Below, piece by piece: positions 22,001 to 37,000 of a stretch of 64,000 bases of DNA (its first letter is position 1; every line of letters begins with the position of its first letter). The position numbers were made by a program, and so were the translations under genes. This DNA is from Carposina sasakii (Eukaryota > Arthropoda > Insecta > Lepidoptera > Carposinidae), in assembly GCA_014607495.2 (NCBI GenBank), contig CP053157.1:248001-312000 (forward strand). Reading direction: 5' to 3'. Under the pieces are notes generated by a model. It saw only the letters and a list, made by a program, of their open reading frames with translations. It was not told the origin of the DNA and ran no database searches.

Positions 22001-25000
22001 ATGTTAATGTTGAGCCTAAACTACGGCCTATCTCCTTAATGTCATGTATATGCAAAATATTTCATAACATGTTATGTAAGAGGCTTGAGTGGTACGTAGA
22101 GAGAGAGAAGATTTTATCCCCATATACTGTAGGATTTCGTAAATCTCAATCTTGCATGGATAGTTTAGTTCGATTAGTATCTCATATTCAAATAGGATTT
22201 TCAAAAAATATTCCGACGTTAGCTTGTTTTCTTGACGTAGAAAATGCGTATAATAATATACTAGTTGATAAAGCTACACTTATTTTGGATGATATAAAAG
22301 TGGGATCTAAAGTATGCAAATATTTATATTCATTTTTAAGTGAACGGTTTTTAACAGTAAAGGATTTTTACGGTAATAATGTCATTACTAGAATGACACA
22401 CAGAGGTCTTGCACAGGGAGACCCCATTTCTCCCTTACTATTTAATATAGTTACTCACAAGATTGTTCAGCAAATTAGTAATGTAATGATATCCCAATAT
22501 GCAGACGACTTTGTTTTATATTACAGTAATAAAGATATATCTGTTTGTGAACGGAACATTCAAACCGGATTAGATTATATGATTACAGCTTTGAGAGATA
22601 TTGGCCTTGAACTCTCAACTACAAAATCCCAATTCTGTTTATTTAGCAAAGGGCATAGGATAATTTTACCTCGTTTACATATAAATGAAAATTCTTTGTC
22701 ATCATCGGATTGCATTAAATATCTAGGGATGTGGTTAGATAAAAGTCTTAGGTGGAGAAAACACATAGGTGAACTTATTGAAAGATGTTCAAAATACTTA
22801 AACTTATTTAAGGTTCTAGTCGGGCCTACCTGGGGCGTTCATCAAAAACATATGAGAAGGTTATACATAGCATTAATTAGAAGTAGACTTGAGTATGGAT
22901 GTATACTGTATGATACTAGTGCTAATTGTCATAAAATTAAATTAGATAGATTGCAAAATCAGGCTATGAGAATTATTGGTGGATTTATCAAAAGTTCTCC
23001 AATTCATGTTATGGAGAGTGAATTATCTTTGTCTCCTTTATTTATAAGAAGAGAATATTTAGCATATAAGTATACTCTAAAGGCGCAGTCGTGGTCAAAT
23101 AATGCAACAATAGATCTACTCAATAAGTTGAGTAACCTTTGTCTTACTAGATATTGGAACAATAAAAATAAACCCCTGTTAGTTAAGACATTCAATGAGA
23201 CCAAAAATTATAAGCTTCACTCATCACATAGTTTACAAATGTTTACATTAGATGTTTGGGTCTCATACATTAATATTAAAAATATTATCCAAACTAAGTT
23301 AGAGTGTATAAAGGGTACAAAAAATATGTATGAAACAAATTCACTTAAGTCTGATGTAATTGAGGAACTGCACACCAAGTACTATGCATACCATAAGATA
23401 TATACAGATGGTTCAAAAAATACGGTCGGTATAGGGGCAGCTTATTTTGATCCACATGAGCGCTCTGGAGGTTGTTTCAGTGTTAGTGCTGATGTTTCAG
23501 TTATGTCTGCGGAACTCATTGCAATGTCACAGGCTCTATCCTATATTTCCAGTAATAATTGGCCTAATGTAGTTATTTTTTCAGATTGCAAAAGTGCTAT
23601 CGATCACGTGGCTCGGTGCGCCTCTGGTCATAGAGGTGTACCGATAGTCTATAGAATTTTAGAGGAAATCATCATGCTACAAAATAAGGGTATTTCTGTG
23701 AGGTTTCAATGGGTTCCAGCACATATAGGCTTGAGTGGCAACGAGGTGGCTGATAGGTTAGCTAAATCTGGCATATCACAAGGTAATGTAATTACCTATG
23801 AACCCGATTTCTCGGAAGTGCTCACTAAATTCAAAAAATATAACTATCACAATTGGAAACATTTTTATAATGAAAGATCCCGAGATAAAGGTATATGGTA
23901 TAGGACAATACAACCACAACCACCTCGTATTCCTTGGTTCAATAACGTTAAATTAAGTAGAAAATATGTAAAATTGATAATGAGGCTCCGTTCTGGACAC
24001 ATTCCATCAAATAAATTTGCATATCTCATGAAAAAATCGGATACACCTAATTGTGATACATGTGATAAAATAGAGGATGTGCAACATTTGTTGGTTGAAT
24101 GTATCAAAAACCAAAGTGAGAGAGAATTATTGATGAGGGAGTTTAAGATAAATTTGTTCGATGTAGGAATCATGCAAACTATTCTCTCTGAGCCGATTTC
24201 TACTTGTGCTATTATGTTATGCAAGCTAATCACAGTCCTGCATCAGTAGGTTAATAATAGTATGTTTATCCTGTTTATAAAATAAAGTGATACAATGGGG
24301 TTGACATACCCTCGTGGGTAAAAACCCCCTTTAAAAAAAAAAAAAAGAATAAAAAAAAAAATATATATACTGAAATGTTATCATTGTACTCGAATCCATG
24401 CAAAATGCCTCAATTTGGTGGTTTAAATTTGCTTGATTGAACAGGCACACAGAACATCCAGAAACTGTGGCCTAATTCTGTCTCAGATGTATACTTTTGT
24501 GTAAAAAATTTCTTCAACAATTTAGATTTCAGTCTAATATTTCAGTTATAAGTGTATTTATAACTGACCTGCAAGAACTTCCCCCCTGGGAAGCTGAGCC
24601 CCAGGATATCCTTGACCTGCGTGGTGGCGATGATAATGGCTGCGGCCGAGGTGAAGCCGACCGATACCGGGCCGCTGATGAAGTCTATGAGGAAACCTGA
24701 GGAGACGAGGAGGTGGTTACACGGTGTTAATTTGTTATCTTAGTCTGAGGGTTCTCAGACTTGTCCATACAAAATGTCACTTCTAACCTCGACGTTATGA
24801 TGTCTCTATTCCGCCTTTATAGGGGGCACTGTTTAAGGTTTGAAGACATTAAATAATGCGGGGAAAATGCTATAGTACCAACATCATGTTTTACCCAATC
24901 ACGGAAAAAAATGTAGAACATTATTTTAGATGTAGCTTTGCTATGTATGTACATATGTTCCACCACAGCGAGTGAACTACTCATCAGAATTCGATGGATA

Positions 25001-28000
25001 CTAATCAAGGAGGAAATTTCTGATTGTTATCTTAGGGTGATACGAGTATATTTTTAGGATGATTCGGCATTTTTCCGTTGCCGAATTAAAAGCGCCGTGT
25101 TATCCATACATTGGAGTATTATTAGTAAACCGCTCTACTGTCTCGTATATGATTGTTTTGTGTTTATCTGCACATGTCACAGATGTTGTGGCGATCCCAA
25201 GAACTGGCAGATTTCAGATTACAACATCATATTACAATTTCAAGAATAATACGCAAATGGAAGAGATAAACTTTGAAGAATTCCCCCAAGTTTATAAACT
25301 AACTGAACGTCGCCATTTTCTCTCGGTTTTAAACAATTTGAAACGACGTGTTTTGTAAACTCACCACGTGCTTGAAATTTAGAAAACTTTCCGCTGTGTA
25401 GTTTTGAAATATATTCATTGAAAATGTATTATTACAATCATGATTATTTTTGTTAACTTCAACATTCAATATACCATTCATATTACTGTTATATCAAGTT
25501 AGTAAATTTACAAGTTACTGAATAAGAAGCATCACTTCAAATATGACCTATCTATTTGTTGGAATTTCACCCTAAGATGATGAACATCATGACTTCATAT
25601 TATCACTATTTCTTTACTAATGACCTACGTTCATTAGTTATATACTTAGTTATGATTTTCATGACTCATTAGACGAAGTTCTCTGATAAGATAAAAGTTC
25701 AACTTGTTCTTGTCCGGGATTTAATAGCTTCTGAACAGATGAGTAACTTTCTCCAGTTGACTATGTTTTAAGACTTGAAGAGTCGAAAACAGTTATGGAT
25801 GAGAGACACAAACAGTTCGATAGCAGATAACTTTATATCTTTAGATTCAGTAAACAAGCCCACATCACAGGCATTGGTAAACTTCATAACTTAGTTTAAT
25901 GTCAACTTGAAGACCAGTTTACCCAGTTGTAAGATCCCCATGATCAGCTCCACACATCCCGAGAGGAAGGCCAGAAGCACCGCGAACTCTGGTCCCAGGC
26001 CGTGCAGGTTCTCTCGCGTCAAGATTGCCGCAATCGCTGTGGGACCTGTTGGAGAATCAGAAGGTTTGGTTTGATTTTGTACTCGAAATACCTAAGAATA
26101 GTGAACATGCTATGAACTTTAAAAGGAGGACTGTTTCCATTCTGGAAGCGTACATACATATATATATATATATAGACACGGCTATGCCCCACATCAACAC
26201 GGGAAAAAAGAGGGAGTAAGATGCCGTTATCAGCAGTAGAACCACATCTCACTTCTAAAAAAGCAATCCTTGTCTAAGAGGTCCTATTTAGCCCACAGAA
26301 TTTCGATTACAGTAGCATTTTCACACATGGATAAATAACGGAAGTTTCCAATAGATTCTTTTCGCGAAGTTTAATCTAATAGAGAGGTGTAAAGTAACGA
26401 TAGACGAGGTTAATTGTACGGGATCGTTACTGTCTGGTTGATTTGATGAGCTAATTCCATTATCAGCTGGACCTTGACCGTGAATAGTTTAATTATGCGA
26501 CATTAACGGCGATAAAGTGCACGCATTCTATCTGGAGCTTAGTATTGCAGGGTGTAGGTCGTGGCCAGGCAGAAACTAGTGAAAAATTGACTAGTCATAC
26601 TTAAGGAAACGTTTTTTATTTGGTTTGCAAGCCTATATTGTTATAGCACCCGCGACTTGTACGTAATTGCACTGGTACTATTATCTACCACTGCTTAGCC
26701 ATTTTACATTTCAATTTCCTTTGCAGTTCTGTCGAAATGTTATTGGATTTGGGGTATTACCTACTACCTAGAGACAATATTTACAGCCTTATGTTAATAG
26801 AACTATTAAACTTACCAATAGAAGAATCCTTAACAGAGCCGAAGACGGTGTAGACAAAACAGGCCATAAAGGAGGAGTACAGTCCATACTGAGGAGGGAG
26901 ACCAGCCACGCCGGCGTATGCGATGGCTTGAGGAATGACCGTCAGACCCACTGTGATGCCTGCAAAAAACAAATATATGTCAAACTCAAGAATCTTAACC
27001 AAGATTTGGAAACAGCATTTCCAGGTTCTACCGTAGGAGACTCCCAGTCTTTCTTTTAAAAATGGCGAAAGTCTGAGATAGTAATTTTACGAATTCTTCA
27101 AACCACAAAGTCAAGACACTCTACAAGCTATATGACAATACAATATGTTACTTACTACGTAAGTTACTTAACTTGCATAAATAAGTCTATATAGAAGTAA
27201 CAAAAGTAACTTGAACCTAGCCGCCCGTTGATCTGCAAACTTGACTGGGTTTTTGTTAAATGACCCAGAAAGGCACACTCCGACGACAATCGCGGATTGT
27301 GCACATTGTTGGTGTTCCGGTGGCATTGTCTGTCTGTCCGTCACTGTACAGACGCACCCGCTTCAGTTACACTAATCTGCTGAATTATAATGCGACTGGT
27401 GAGGAATTCCGTGTGGCGGTGTGTTAATATTGTTTTACAAAGAATCGATAGGATAGGAATCTGCTTTTTCATAAAATAAATGGTTTCAGGAATCTATGTA
27501 AAGACTTTATTTATAAGGACCACTTGATATTCAAAAAATCTCTACCATATAAATATATAAATAATCAAATTATCACACTCGAAGTGAGTTTGCGCATTGC
27601 TGATTTCGCTGATAACTAGGATTACTATTAAGGACTATTATATTTAGTGCCCGTGGTTATAAAGTAATTAAGGGTTTCCTGGAGGTGGGCAGCAGCGCCT
27701 CCCGTGTTGACAACATAATCCGAAAATTTACACTGGGGTCACCCGCTGCACTATCTCGCCTGCCCAGCGTGGTAACTATGGGCAAAAACCCCCCTGTGGC
27801 AGTTACCGTGTGTACTGCAATAATGTGTGTATTAGTTATACGAGTAATAGATATGTATAGGTAAATTAAACATAGATTTGTCGACGTCAACAAATCGCGA
27901 TAATTGGAGGCATTACACTGATTAAATATTCACTGAAGCGTAACCTCCCCCCCACTGCAGGAAACTCGCAGACTGTAATAAACTAGAGCATTAGAACAGA

Positions 28001-31000
28001 TTTGGACTAGGAGTTAAAGACTAAGCCAGACTTTCTATTAGGCTTACAATTTTCTTGGACTTTTGTATCCAGAGACCGTCATATGAATTCAATACATGTT
28101 TCCAAGAGGCCTTATGGTTGTTTGGTAAATTATGGTACCTACACGGTGCAGATGTTACGATAATTATTATTGAAAAGGTGTTAGAAACATCCACTTCGAA
28201 AATAATTGTGACGGCGCATGAATAAAGAACAGCCAGCAGCAGACTTCACTTCAAAAACCCTCACCTGCTATGACATCAGACACGCCCTTTCTGACGGAGT
28301 ACCGTGGCAGCCAGCCGACGATGGGGACCCTTCGGGCGAGGGTTTTGGCGGAGCAGCAGGTTCGAGCCCTCCTGCCGGCCGCTCGTCTCCATCTCCTGAT
28401 CACCCCCTCTGACTTCGTGGGGTAGTCGGTGTTGCATCCTCCGTTTGATACTATGAACAAGAGGGCAAGAGTAGATAAGGCTGGCTTCCACTAGAGATGA
28501 GCTTTGATACGTTGCTACTCGTATGCACGAGTGTGATATTCATTAATCATATTCATTTCATTGGTATACATACTAACGTAGCATAGCAAATCCCTTATGG
28601 AAAGGCAAACTACCTATAAATGTATTTGGAAAGAATCGTGGCCAGTAGCCAAAGTAATATTAGCAAAAGCGATCGACATTCTCATTCTTCAATAACCGTT
28701 CCTCTAGACGTGTTTACTTCCTTCCACAGCCATTCGCTATCTTGTCATTTTACGCACGAGCTAATGCACGTGATGACGCTGATCGATCATGTCTATTGCT
28801 ATAGTTATAACTACTAGGAAGCAGTGTTAGTACCTTTTCCAAGTCCCTTTTATATGGAATGCAGTACAAAAAGAGGAAAAATTCTCGAAGTTTTCCCGAA
28901 GAAATGCGAGAACGGTGTTAATAGACTTAAATAAACTCCTGTTGGCCTTATAGTCCAGCAGTTTAATGTCTCTGACAATAAATGACACGTATTCAGTTCA
29001 TTTAGTAAAAGGGGAAATGATAAGTGGAGTAGAAAAAAAAAGTTTCCAGGCATTTTCTCCGGTCGACAAAATCTCTAGTTAAATGAGATTGTTCACCCTT
29101 CGAGATGATGGGTGATTAACATCATTCATTCGGATGACTTCTCATTGGTAACAAAGTGGGTGGGTGACTTCCGTAAAACCCTTGTCAACTTTTGTTATGA
29201 TTGTCAAAACAAAACGGCACTTTACCCATTCAAATGTGTCAGTTACCGAGGATGTTGTCCGATTGAACTTATGTACATATATTCTTCGAAAGTACTTGGT
29301 ATATTAATATTTAACATACGTATGCAAACGATTTCTAAAATAATTGACCGCTCCCTCTATAAGTAAAATCATACAAATTCGGGTTCATTAAAACACTTAA
29401 GATCATAATTTATTTGGTCGTCATGGCCTTAAATTTTTACATTTTAATTATTAAAACACTAGTGGACGCCCGCGAATTCGTCCGCGTGGACTGCAGAAAA
29501 AACAAAATGTCGAAGTTATCCGGGATAAGAATATTTTCCCGGGATAAAAAGTAGCCTATATGTTAGGTGGGACCTGTCACAATGTATTCCTGAAAACTGC
29601 ATCGAAATCGGTTTAGCCGTTTCTGAGATTAGTGTGCACAAACGTACAGACAAACCGACAAACAGACAAAAATTCCAAAAAATCATTGTTTTTGGTACTA
29701 TTGCGTTGATAAAGGTATTCTATAATATTTTTTGTTTTACCCCGGATAATTTCGATATTTTGTTTTTTTTCTGTAGTCCACGCGGACGGAGTCGCGGGCG
29801 TCCACTAGTGTTAAAATAATTGTAGATTCTTAGAACCAATAATGAACCACAGATTCACACACTCAGATTGATATCTAGTCTTGATCCGACAGATTTGCCT
29901 TTCCAGTTATCGCCAAGTTTTGAACCTATGACCTCAACAAGGTTGTGATCCCTCAGTCACGATCGTGCTGCAGGTGACAGTCGAGCAATGAACCCACGGT
30001 CGTGACTTCGTATACCGTGCTGAGTTTTTGCCACTGAAGATCTGACATAAACGCTGATTTATGCTTGCAGTTCTGGTTTTTTTTTGCTATTAGCTAGGCA
30101 AACATTTGATCGTGCCTGATGTTAAGCAAGATGCGGCCTAGGGTGGTACATGTTTGCCTAGAAAGTGCCTATTCACTCTAGCTTTGAAGAGACCAATGTT
30201 GTAGTGGTCGGGAAATACATTGGCAGGAAGTGCATTCCACTCCTTAGCCGTTCGCATTACAAATGAGTTAGCATAACGTTTGGTGCGGATGGGTGGGATA
30301 TCAACAACATAAGGGTGATACGCTAGTCTGCGTCTAGTATCCCGATGGTGAAAAGGGGATACACCATTTTGTGTATATCTATGTATATAAGTACACTATA
30401 ATAGATATGATAGTAGAGACCGAGGACATTAATCTTTTTCATGGCAGTAGACAGAGTTACAAGTGGTAATATCTCAGCACAATATTTGCGAATTGAGGTT
30501 ACTACACTATTGATTGATGTCGGATCAAGAATGATACATGTGCATGTTTAGAAAAATATATAGTTTTAGTACTCAGTGGTGTTTATTTAGCGTCTTTCGG
30601 CCTAATAAGTTAAGAACCTTCCATATTACAAGTGTCATTGGCAATCCAATAAGAATCTTTGAGTCTCGTCATCTGCATACTAGAACACGTGTCAAACACA
30701 AAAAAAGCTAGGTATGTATAACATTAATTAATTGGTTATGTAAATATTGACTTTTATTGATTACTTGACTTTTATTGATTATCGGTTTCCTTTAGAAAAC
30801 CTGATTTAGCCGTTAATCCTAAAAATAATAATTTGAATAATCATTTTTTTCTATTTGCTTAAGAACAGACAGCTGGTTGCCTATTGTCACACTATTTATA
30901 GCTCCAGAGATGGGTAAATAAAGAAAATACTTATTAAACAATAAATAAGCAGCAATCACCGTTGTTATATTTAGATATATGCGTATTGTACCCAGCAAAT

Positions 31001-34000
31001 ACAATGTTACTATAGAAACAGACAATATCTAAATATGTGATGTTACAAAAGAGACTCAAACGCATTCTATGATAAAAAAAACTAGATTAGTATGCAAATT
31101 TTAGCTTGTGCTAAACGACTAGTAACGCTCAAGGATGAGGGAAGTGGCCCTTAATTCAATTCACAAATGACGACTTGACTCCCCCCCCGTAGTCAGCAAT
31201 GTTCAATTTTAACTTTCTATAGGTTTAGTTTGCGATGATTCGTCATGATGACCACGACGTCACACATTGAGTATAGTAGCTCCAAATAGGTTAGGGTTTA
31301 AAATACTAATGTAGATTGGTCTTGGCCATAAATAATACAATTGGCTATTGAATTCGTGGCAAGGCTTGGAGTCAAGTTTGCTAAAAATAGTATATGGCGC
31401 TGAACATGGGGACCATTGAAGCTAACCTATTTCACAAAAGGTCATTTTGCAATTTTAACTATTAATGATCTAAAATTATTAATAAAGAAATGGAAAAAAT
31501 TCTTCACCCGGGTGGGAATCGAACCCACGACCTCAGCATTCCGTGCCAGCGCTCTTACTACTGATCTACCGGATCAATTACACGGATGACGAATTTTACC
31601 ATCTCTTTTTTGAAATTACATTATTGGAAACGTTATTATTCATCCCGATACATAAGCCAAATCTCGGCAAACAAAGCTGAATCCCTCAGCACAATGTTTT
31701 AATGATGAAACGATCAACCATATCCTAACGGATTATATTATGGAGAAGTGTTTTTATCTTAGTCAAGATATTATATATCTATTCCAGTCCTTTTGGCTAA
31801 CTTTCGTCATAAATAATTGTAGTCAGTACGTTAAGTTTTGATTGTTCTGTTTTATTTAGTACCTACTAAATACAAATGTTTAATTAAATGGTCTGTTCTT
31901 ATGTTAATTACCTTTATCTGGACAGCTCACGCGGATATGTCTGACGTAGGTACTTGTATAATTACGACACCATTTCACACAAATATTAGCACAATTCTTC
32001 CACTGTGGAACCAAGACGCCGCTATTAGCAATGTAGGTATAGGTAGAGCATCATCTCATTTTCACAATGGAAACAGTCCTGTTTTAAGAGTTCATGGTTA
32101 TCCCGCGTGCACTTTTGCTTGGGTGCGCCAAAGTTCACCTAAAATTTCTACTCTGATAATTGGTACTCCGAAAATTTTCTTCCTAACATTTTTCATCCTA
32201 ACAATCGCAATTCCTAACTGCTTCTCTTTCTAACGTTCATAATTCCGAATCATTCAATTTCATAATACTATTTTTTTTTCCTATATTTTCTCAACATGTC
32301 TTTTACACTATTATTCAAAGTCATATTTACTGGAATATGTCACTGTTCAAAGATCATGGGTGTATAATGACGTACGCATAGACGTACTGTCGCATCTTCT
32401 CCATCATTCATCAGCTTTATTATTTCACTGCTGGCCATCAGTATCATACAAAGTGCACCATTCCCTAATCATTAACTACTGTGCATTGGGCCCCTTCCAA
32501 AGTGCGTCATTGTCTCCAGTCTAGTGATTTCCGGTGATATGTATCGGTGATCGACCTGTTCGAGGCTCTATCTTACTGCCTTAGTCTACCTTTCATCATC
32601 ATCATACCTTCTGATCAATTTTCCTACCGTCACTGTACCGCATTCCGTATCGTATACGCACAGTAATCCGACTAAAGATGTCTACAAATAAATTCAGTCT
32701 GTGGATAATATAATAAATTTTATTATATCGTATTTAAGCATTAAGGTACATGTGTACGTTTTAAAACATTTGAAAGCACATCTAAATTTATTAATAAATA
32801 AATAAGTATAAAATTTCTTGCCTTATGAGAATAATGCGTACTCGTGTCCAATGTTCTTTAGTGGTAGAGTGCGTATCACCAAATAGTTCCCTTGAATTAT
32901 GGCGTGTGTACACTACCTACTGTACTTTGTGTACATTATCCTGTTACAGCATACAAAAAATGTTAGTTCTAAAATCAGGCATAGTATTCTATGAAACGTA
33001 CCTACTTTACATTATGCGCGTGCGAACTATGTTGCTGCGTATCATGCAATGCAACAAATAGTTCTTCCGTGCGGCTATAGTTCGTTCTTCTACGAAACTT
33101 TGGCGCTCACAATGGATTTGTGATTAGCTACATAATTATATCAGTTCAAGGGATCGATGATGAAACATAACTTCAAGATTTCTGAGGAGATCGTGACTCA
33201 AAAGAGAGTCTATTGTCTGAAAATGGTCATCGTAATGCAAATTCATTGTGTAATTATCTTTAGGGTTCACCGTAACAGTTTAAAAAATTACCTCTTATTT
33301 TTATAGGCATTCGGTATATGTAGAGAAATAAGAAATGAGTAAACATAAGAATTCAAACATATTAATTATTGAGGTAAACTAACGCTATCGAAAATCTATG
33401 CCAACAGCTCAATAGGTGACCTTTGTCTAAGTTGAAGGGAAAGTGACACCTGCCTGCGTAGATCATGGAGCCGGAGAGAAATTCGCGAGCTTCCACTTTC
33501 TAACGCGCTAACACGTGTACCGATACTGCGCAGGACTTAAAGCGTGCTACACACTCACCACACTTGAATTAATCGCGAGAAATATTCAATTAGGTACTCT
33601 CTTATACATTTACATACCTATAGGTACATTTATAGATATTCTATACGACTATGTTCCCAAAATGGAGCAAGTAGGCAGAGTAGCAAGATCACGAAGGTCA
33701 CGTTTAGCATGTCAGGGTCAGATGTTATTTTATCAGTAACAAGTTGTAAGTTCTTAGCCTGAGTGAACACCCCTGAGTTTCTTAGTCGACTCTTACGATA
33801 TGCGCGCAAGGATATGCAGCTGATGGATCATCAGAAGATACTTAGGTAAATAACAAATGTAAAGAAAAACATTAAATGTTGCTGACTGTTTTTCCTTTAT
33901 TATTTGTTACCGTATCTACAGGGTGTAACAAAAAAGGGTATGTTAAGCGAAAAGCTATGTAAATAGCCCACCATAGAGAACCTATTTCCATAATTTCAGA

Positions 34001-37000
34001 CACAAATTCACATTTTTATTTTTCCAGATAGTATGAAGAATTCCGTAACAACTCAGCAATGTCCATACAAACTTGAAAAATAAAAATGTGATTTAGAGTC
34101 TCAAATTTTGGAAATAGGATCTCTATAGTGGGCTATTATATAGCTTTTCGCTTAACATACCCTTTCTGTTACACCCTGTATATACAGTATTTAGAATTGG
34201 TAGAGTCAAAAATATCTTAGTATTAGGCTGAAATATGAGCACAGGTTCCGCTTCCGTCAATATTCGAACTGGTCGAATTTCTCGTCAATACGTGTCAATA
34301 TTCGTTACTCTCGCTGCAAGTCTGCAGGGTCTATTAGAAAATTCTTGCAGGACTTACAAGGAGCGAGACATTGGAGATCCAACACGAGATGCCATTCACT
34401 GCGCGTCACACAAACGTGTCTAATTTCTACGATCATTGTCATTTCTTGTTGTCGTACGTATGCGATCTGAATAAATGTTTTGCGTTACATGCTTCATTAT
34501 AAACGTGTGTGTTTATTGTTTTCAAAACTATGTTGTGTAGTGTAATATATTATAGTTGTGCCAAATTAAAAAATGCGATCGGTGTTGTTTCCTGATTTTC
34601 CCTATCTAGACACGCGGTAGCGGCTTAAGCCTATGTTCCAGCTAGCAGAACTAGCGAGCAGCACCGTGTGTAATTTTACACGAACCATTTGGAGCCACTT
34701 TTGACACCCTCATAATTCAAAACTGTTTCACGTAAACTTGTCATATTTGGCTCACTGACAAATTTGGTTGAACATAAGAACTAGCCAAATCAGACCTCAG
34801 GCTACAATATATTATCCTAAGTTATAAGAAGAAATTATATTTTATGTTGTTATAAATACATTTCAGGACTGACCATTGAACTTGGCACCCATTTAGATAT
34901 CACTTCTTTTGTCTTTGGCTCTCATTTTCACATTTATGTTTTTGATGAGATATAACTGAGATATACTTAGAAAGGCTTTAAAATTTAAGAAGATAAAGAA
35001 GGGGATAAGGAAAGGAATATTTTTAAATTCAAGACATCTCTGGTTAAAATTTAAATGATTAATAAGGGAAAACATAGAGTAAATAAGTGAAACAAATGGT
35101 TCAATAGTGAAGTCATGAAGAGTATAAAGATTGAGAAGGTGCTAGATATGGTAGTACTTACAAAAAATACAGATAAACAACGAATAACCTCTTCGTTTTG
35201 AACTGTATAAAATGGGAGAAAGTAGTTGTTATGACAAAGTAAGAAGAATCGGTATTTGACAATCGGTTTGATGCAGCTATAATTTAAACTGGAAAACTCG
35301 TTTCTGAATGAGATGGATTTTTTGATGATAAAGTAGGTACTTAGATTTTGCTGTCTCTCTAGCAAGTATAGGTTCAGATTTGCACCGATAATTACTTAGA
35401 GTATTGAATCCTAAATTGGCCCAATATTGCAACATGTTTCCAAAGATGTTACATGTCCTTTAGGCATGCAGAGCCCGCGTGCATTCCTAACTGATCGCCG
35501 ATTAGCCCATTAGTCCAGGCTTATTGCTCCTACGTGCCTCATAGTCGCCGCGTGTTCATTTCAGTGTCACGATAGCTATTGTTTTGCATTTATTTTCCCA
35601 GGCGAAGACAAGGACTTGAGCAGCCTGCTTTGTGTAACCATTGCAGATATACATACATTCATAAATTGCACACGGTTGCGTTTCCGAAATGGAGTAACAA
35701 ATACTACAGAATCATAAAGGAGATGCCCACAGCATACTAGTCAGTGACAGGTCGCTTATCGCCTGAGAGAATGCTCGATTTCCTTAGTCGACCCTTATGA
35801 TACTCGTATGCACGGAAGGAGAGGCAGCTAATGTATGTTCCAGTGAAGCCCCGCATCAGCACAGATATTTTTGGTTACAAATTACTCCTAGTGATCGAGA
35901 GTATTATGCGAATTAACCATATTTTTATTGATAGGCAATAAGTTAGATTTAGTTTACTCAGGCATAAAACATGTTATAAACCACTCTTAAATCCATATTT
36001 AATTTCAAATTATTTTTCGTGTACAAAGACACAAATCAAATGTTTAATTGGCTTGTTGGGCTATTAAACTACAACTGACAGGTAAATACTAACTAAGTTT
36101 TTATTAAATTACCAAAAAGCAAAAAGGTTTCAATTTCAATCTTATACCGAAGGGAATAGAAATCCGTACAAAAAATAAAGTGAATGTACGTAGAAACCTA
36201 TGTACGTTTGTTAGACTAGACCCTGGTAAACACGGTGTACTCGTATGCGAGCAATGTGAAGCTATAAACACGTTAGGGTTGTCGACGATTTGACATAAAT
36301 AATAAAATACTTTAAAAAAAATTTTGTAGAGTTTCGGCACAACCCGAAAGTAGGTACATAAAAGCTTAAATAAATGACATATAAACACAAGAAGGAATAT
36401 ATCTTGTTTGTAAAACATATACAAGAGGTATAACTAGAGCTGTAACATGTTAAGTTACAATAAATAAAAAGAGTATAATATTTGTGAGTGAGGCAGCCCT
36501 AAAAAGGGGTAGTAAATCGTGAAGAGGACACCGTGTTGTTTCACCACTCTAATTTAGGAACTTTAGGTACCTACCTAAGTACTAAAGAACCACCAACTGA
36601 ACTGGATGAGTAAGCTGTCTGCTATGTTAGTCAACAAAATGATTTGGTTACAAGTCGTGCGTGGCCATGTTTTCAGTGTGACTGAAGTAGCATCAACAAT
36701 ATACGTTCTTGTAAAAGTCCGTCATTAGCTAAGTGCATCCAAAACGTAAGTTAAACTATCTCATTCAAGTTTATTAATAAGTATTAGAGTTGAAGAATAC
36801 ATACAAATTGTGAAAAGAGCTTCAAATGGTTTCTCTCGAATCCGTATTGAAATGACATAAGTAAGCATGTTGGTAAGTAAATGTAAATAATAGATATAAT
36901 TTATGCACGCAATAGAATATTTTTACCCGACTGCGCGACGTAAAGGAGTGGTAATGTGTTTAACAGCCTATGTATGTATACATATACATATAATCACACC

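Larger units (their letters stand above)
19669..24365 (+). mobile_element. I-type non-LTR retrotransposon, 5'-truncated, with 10-bp TSD
   Basis: TATACTGAAA at 19659-19668 is repeated exactly at 24366-24375 and brackets the element. It contains the 3' two-thirds of ORF1 (zinc knuckles), a complete ORF2 (endonuclease, RT, RNase H, C-terminal zinc motif), a short 3'UTR with AATAAA at 24281 and a stem-loop (24297-24328), and an A-rich tail. RNase H with a C-terminal CCHC places it in the I superfamily rather than Jockey or RTE. It lies antisense in intron 5 of the transporter, about 200 bp from the exon 5 donor. Loss of the 5' end, including the ORF1 start, should prevent autonomous movement. Confidence 0.95.
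17674..24568 (-). other. Intron 5
   Basis: It holds a fold-back element (18375-18646), a palindromic MITE (18742-19005), a Helitron-like element (19058-19294) and the antisense LINE (19669-24365). The stretches 17674-18370 and 19295-19658 show nothing recognised. Confidence 0.8.

Noticed and set aside
25059..25358. 99-codon plus-strand ORF in intron 4
   Set aside because: No domain or supporting signals; one of many comparable chance frames in AT-rich introns.
31497..31577. Second functional tRNA gene
   Set aside because: The T-arm and most of the acceptor stem are good, but the anticodon stem relies on mismatches and wobble pairs and T33 is missing. A downstream body repeats elsewhere, so it is a SINE head or pseudogene.
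32825..33061. 78-codon ORF as a small gene
   Set aside because: Lies in an old dispersed repeat also present near 2.3 kb, where the frame is not kept.
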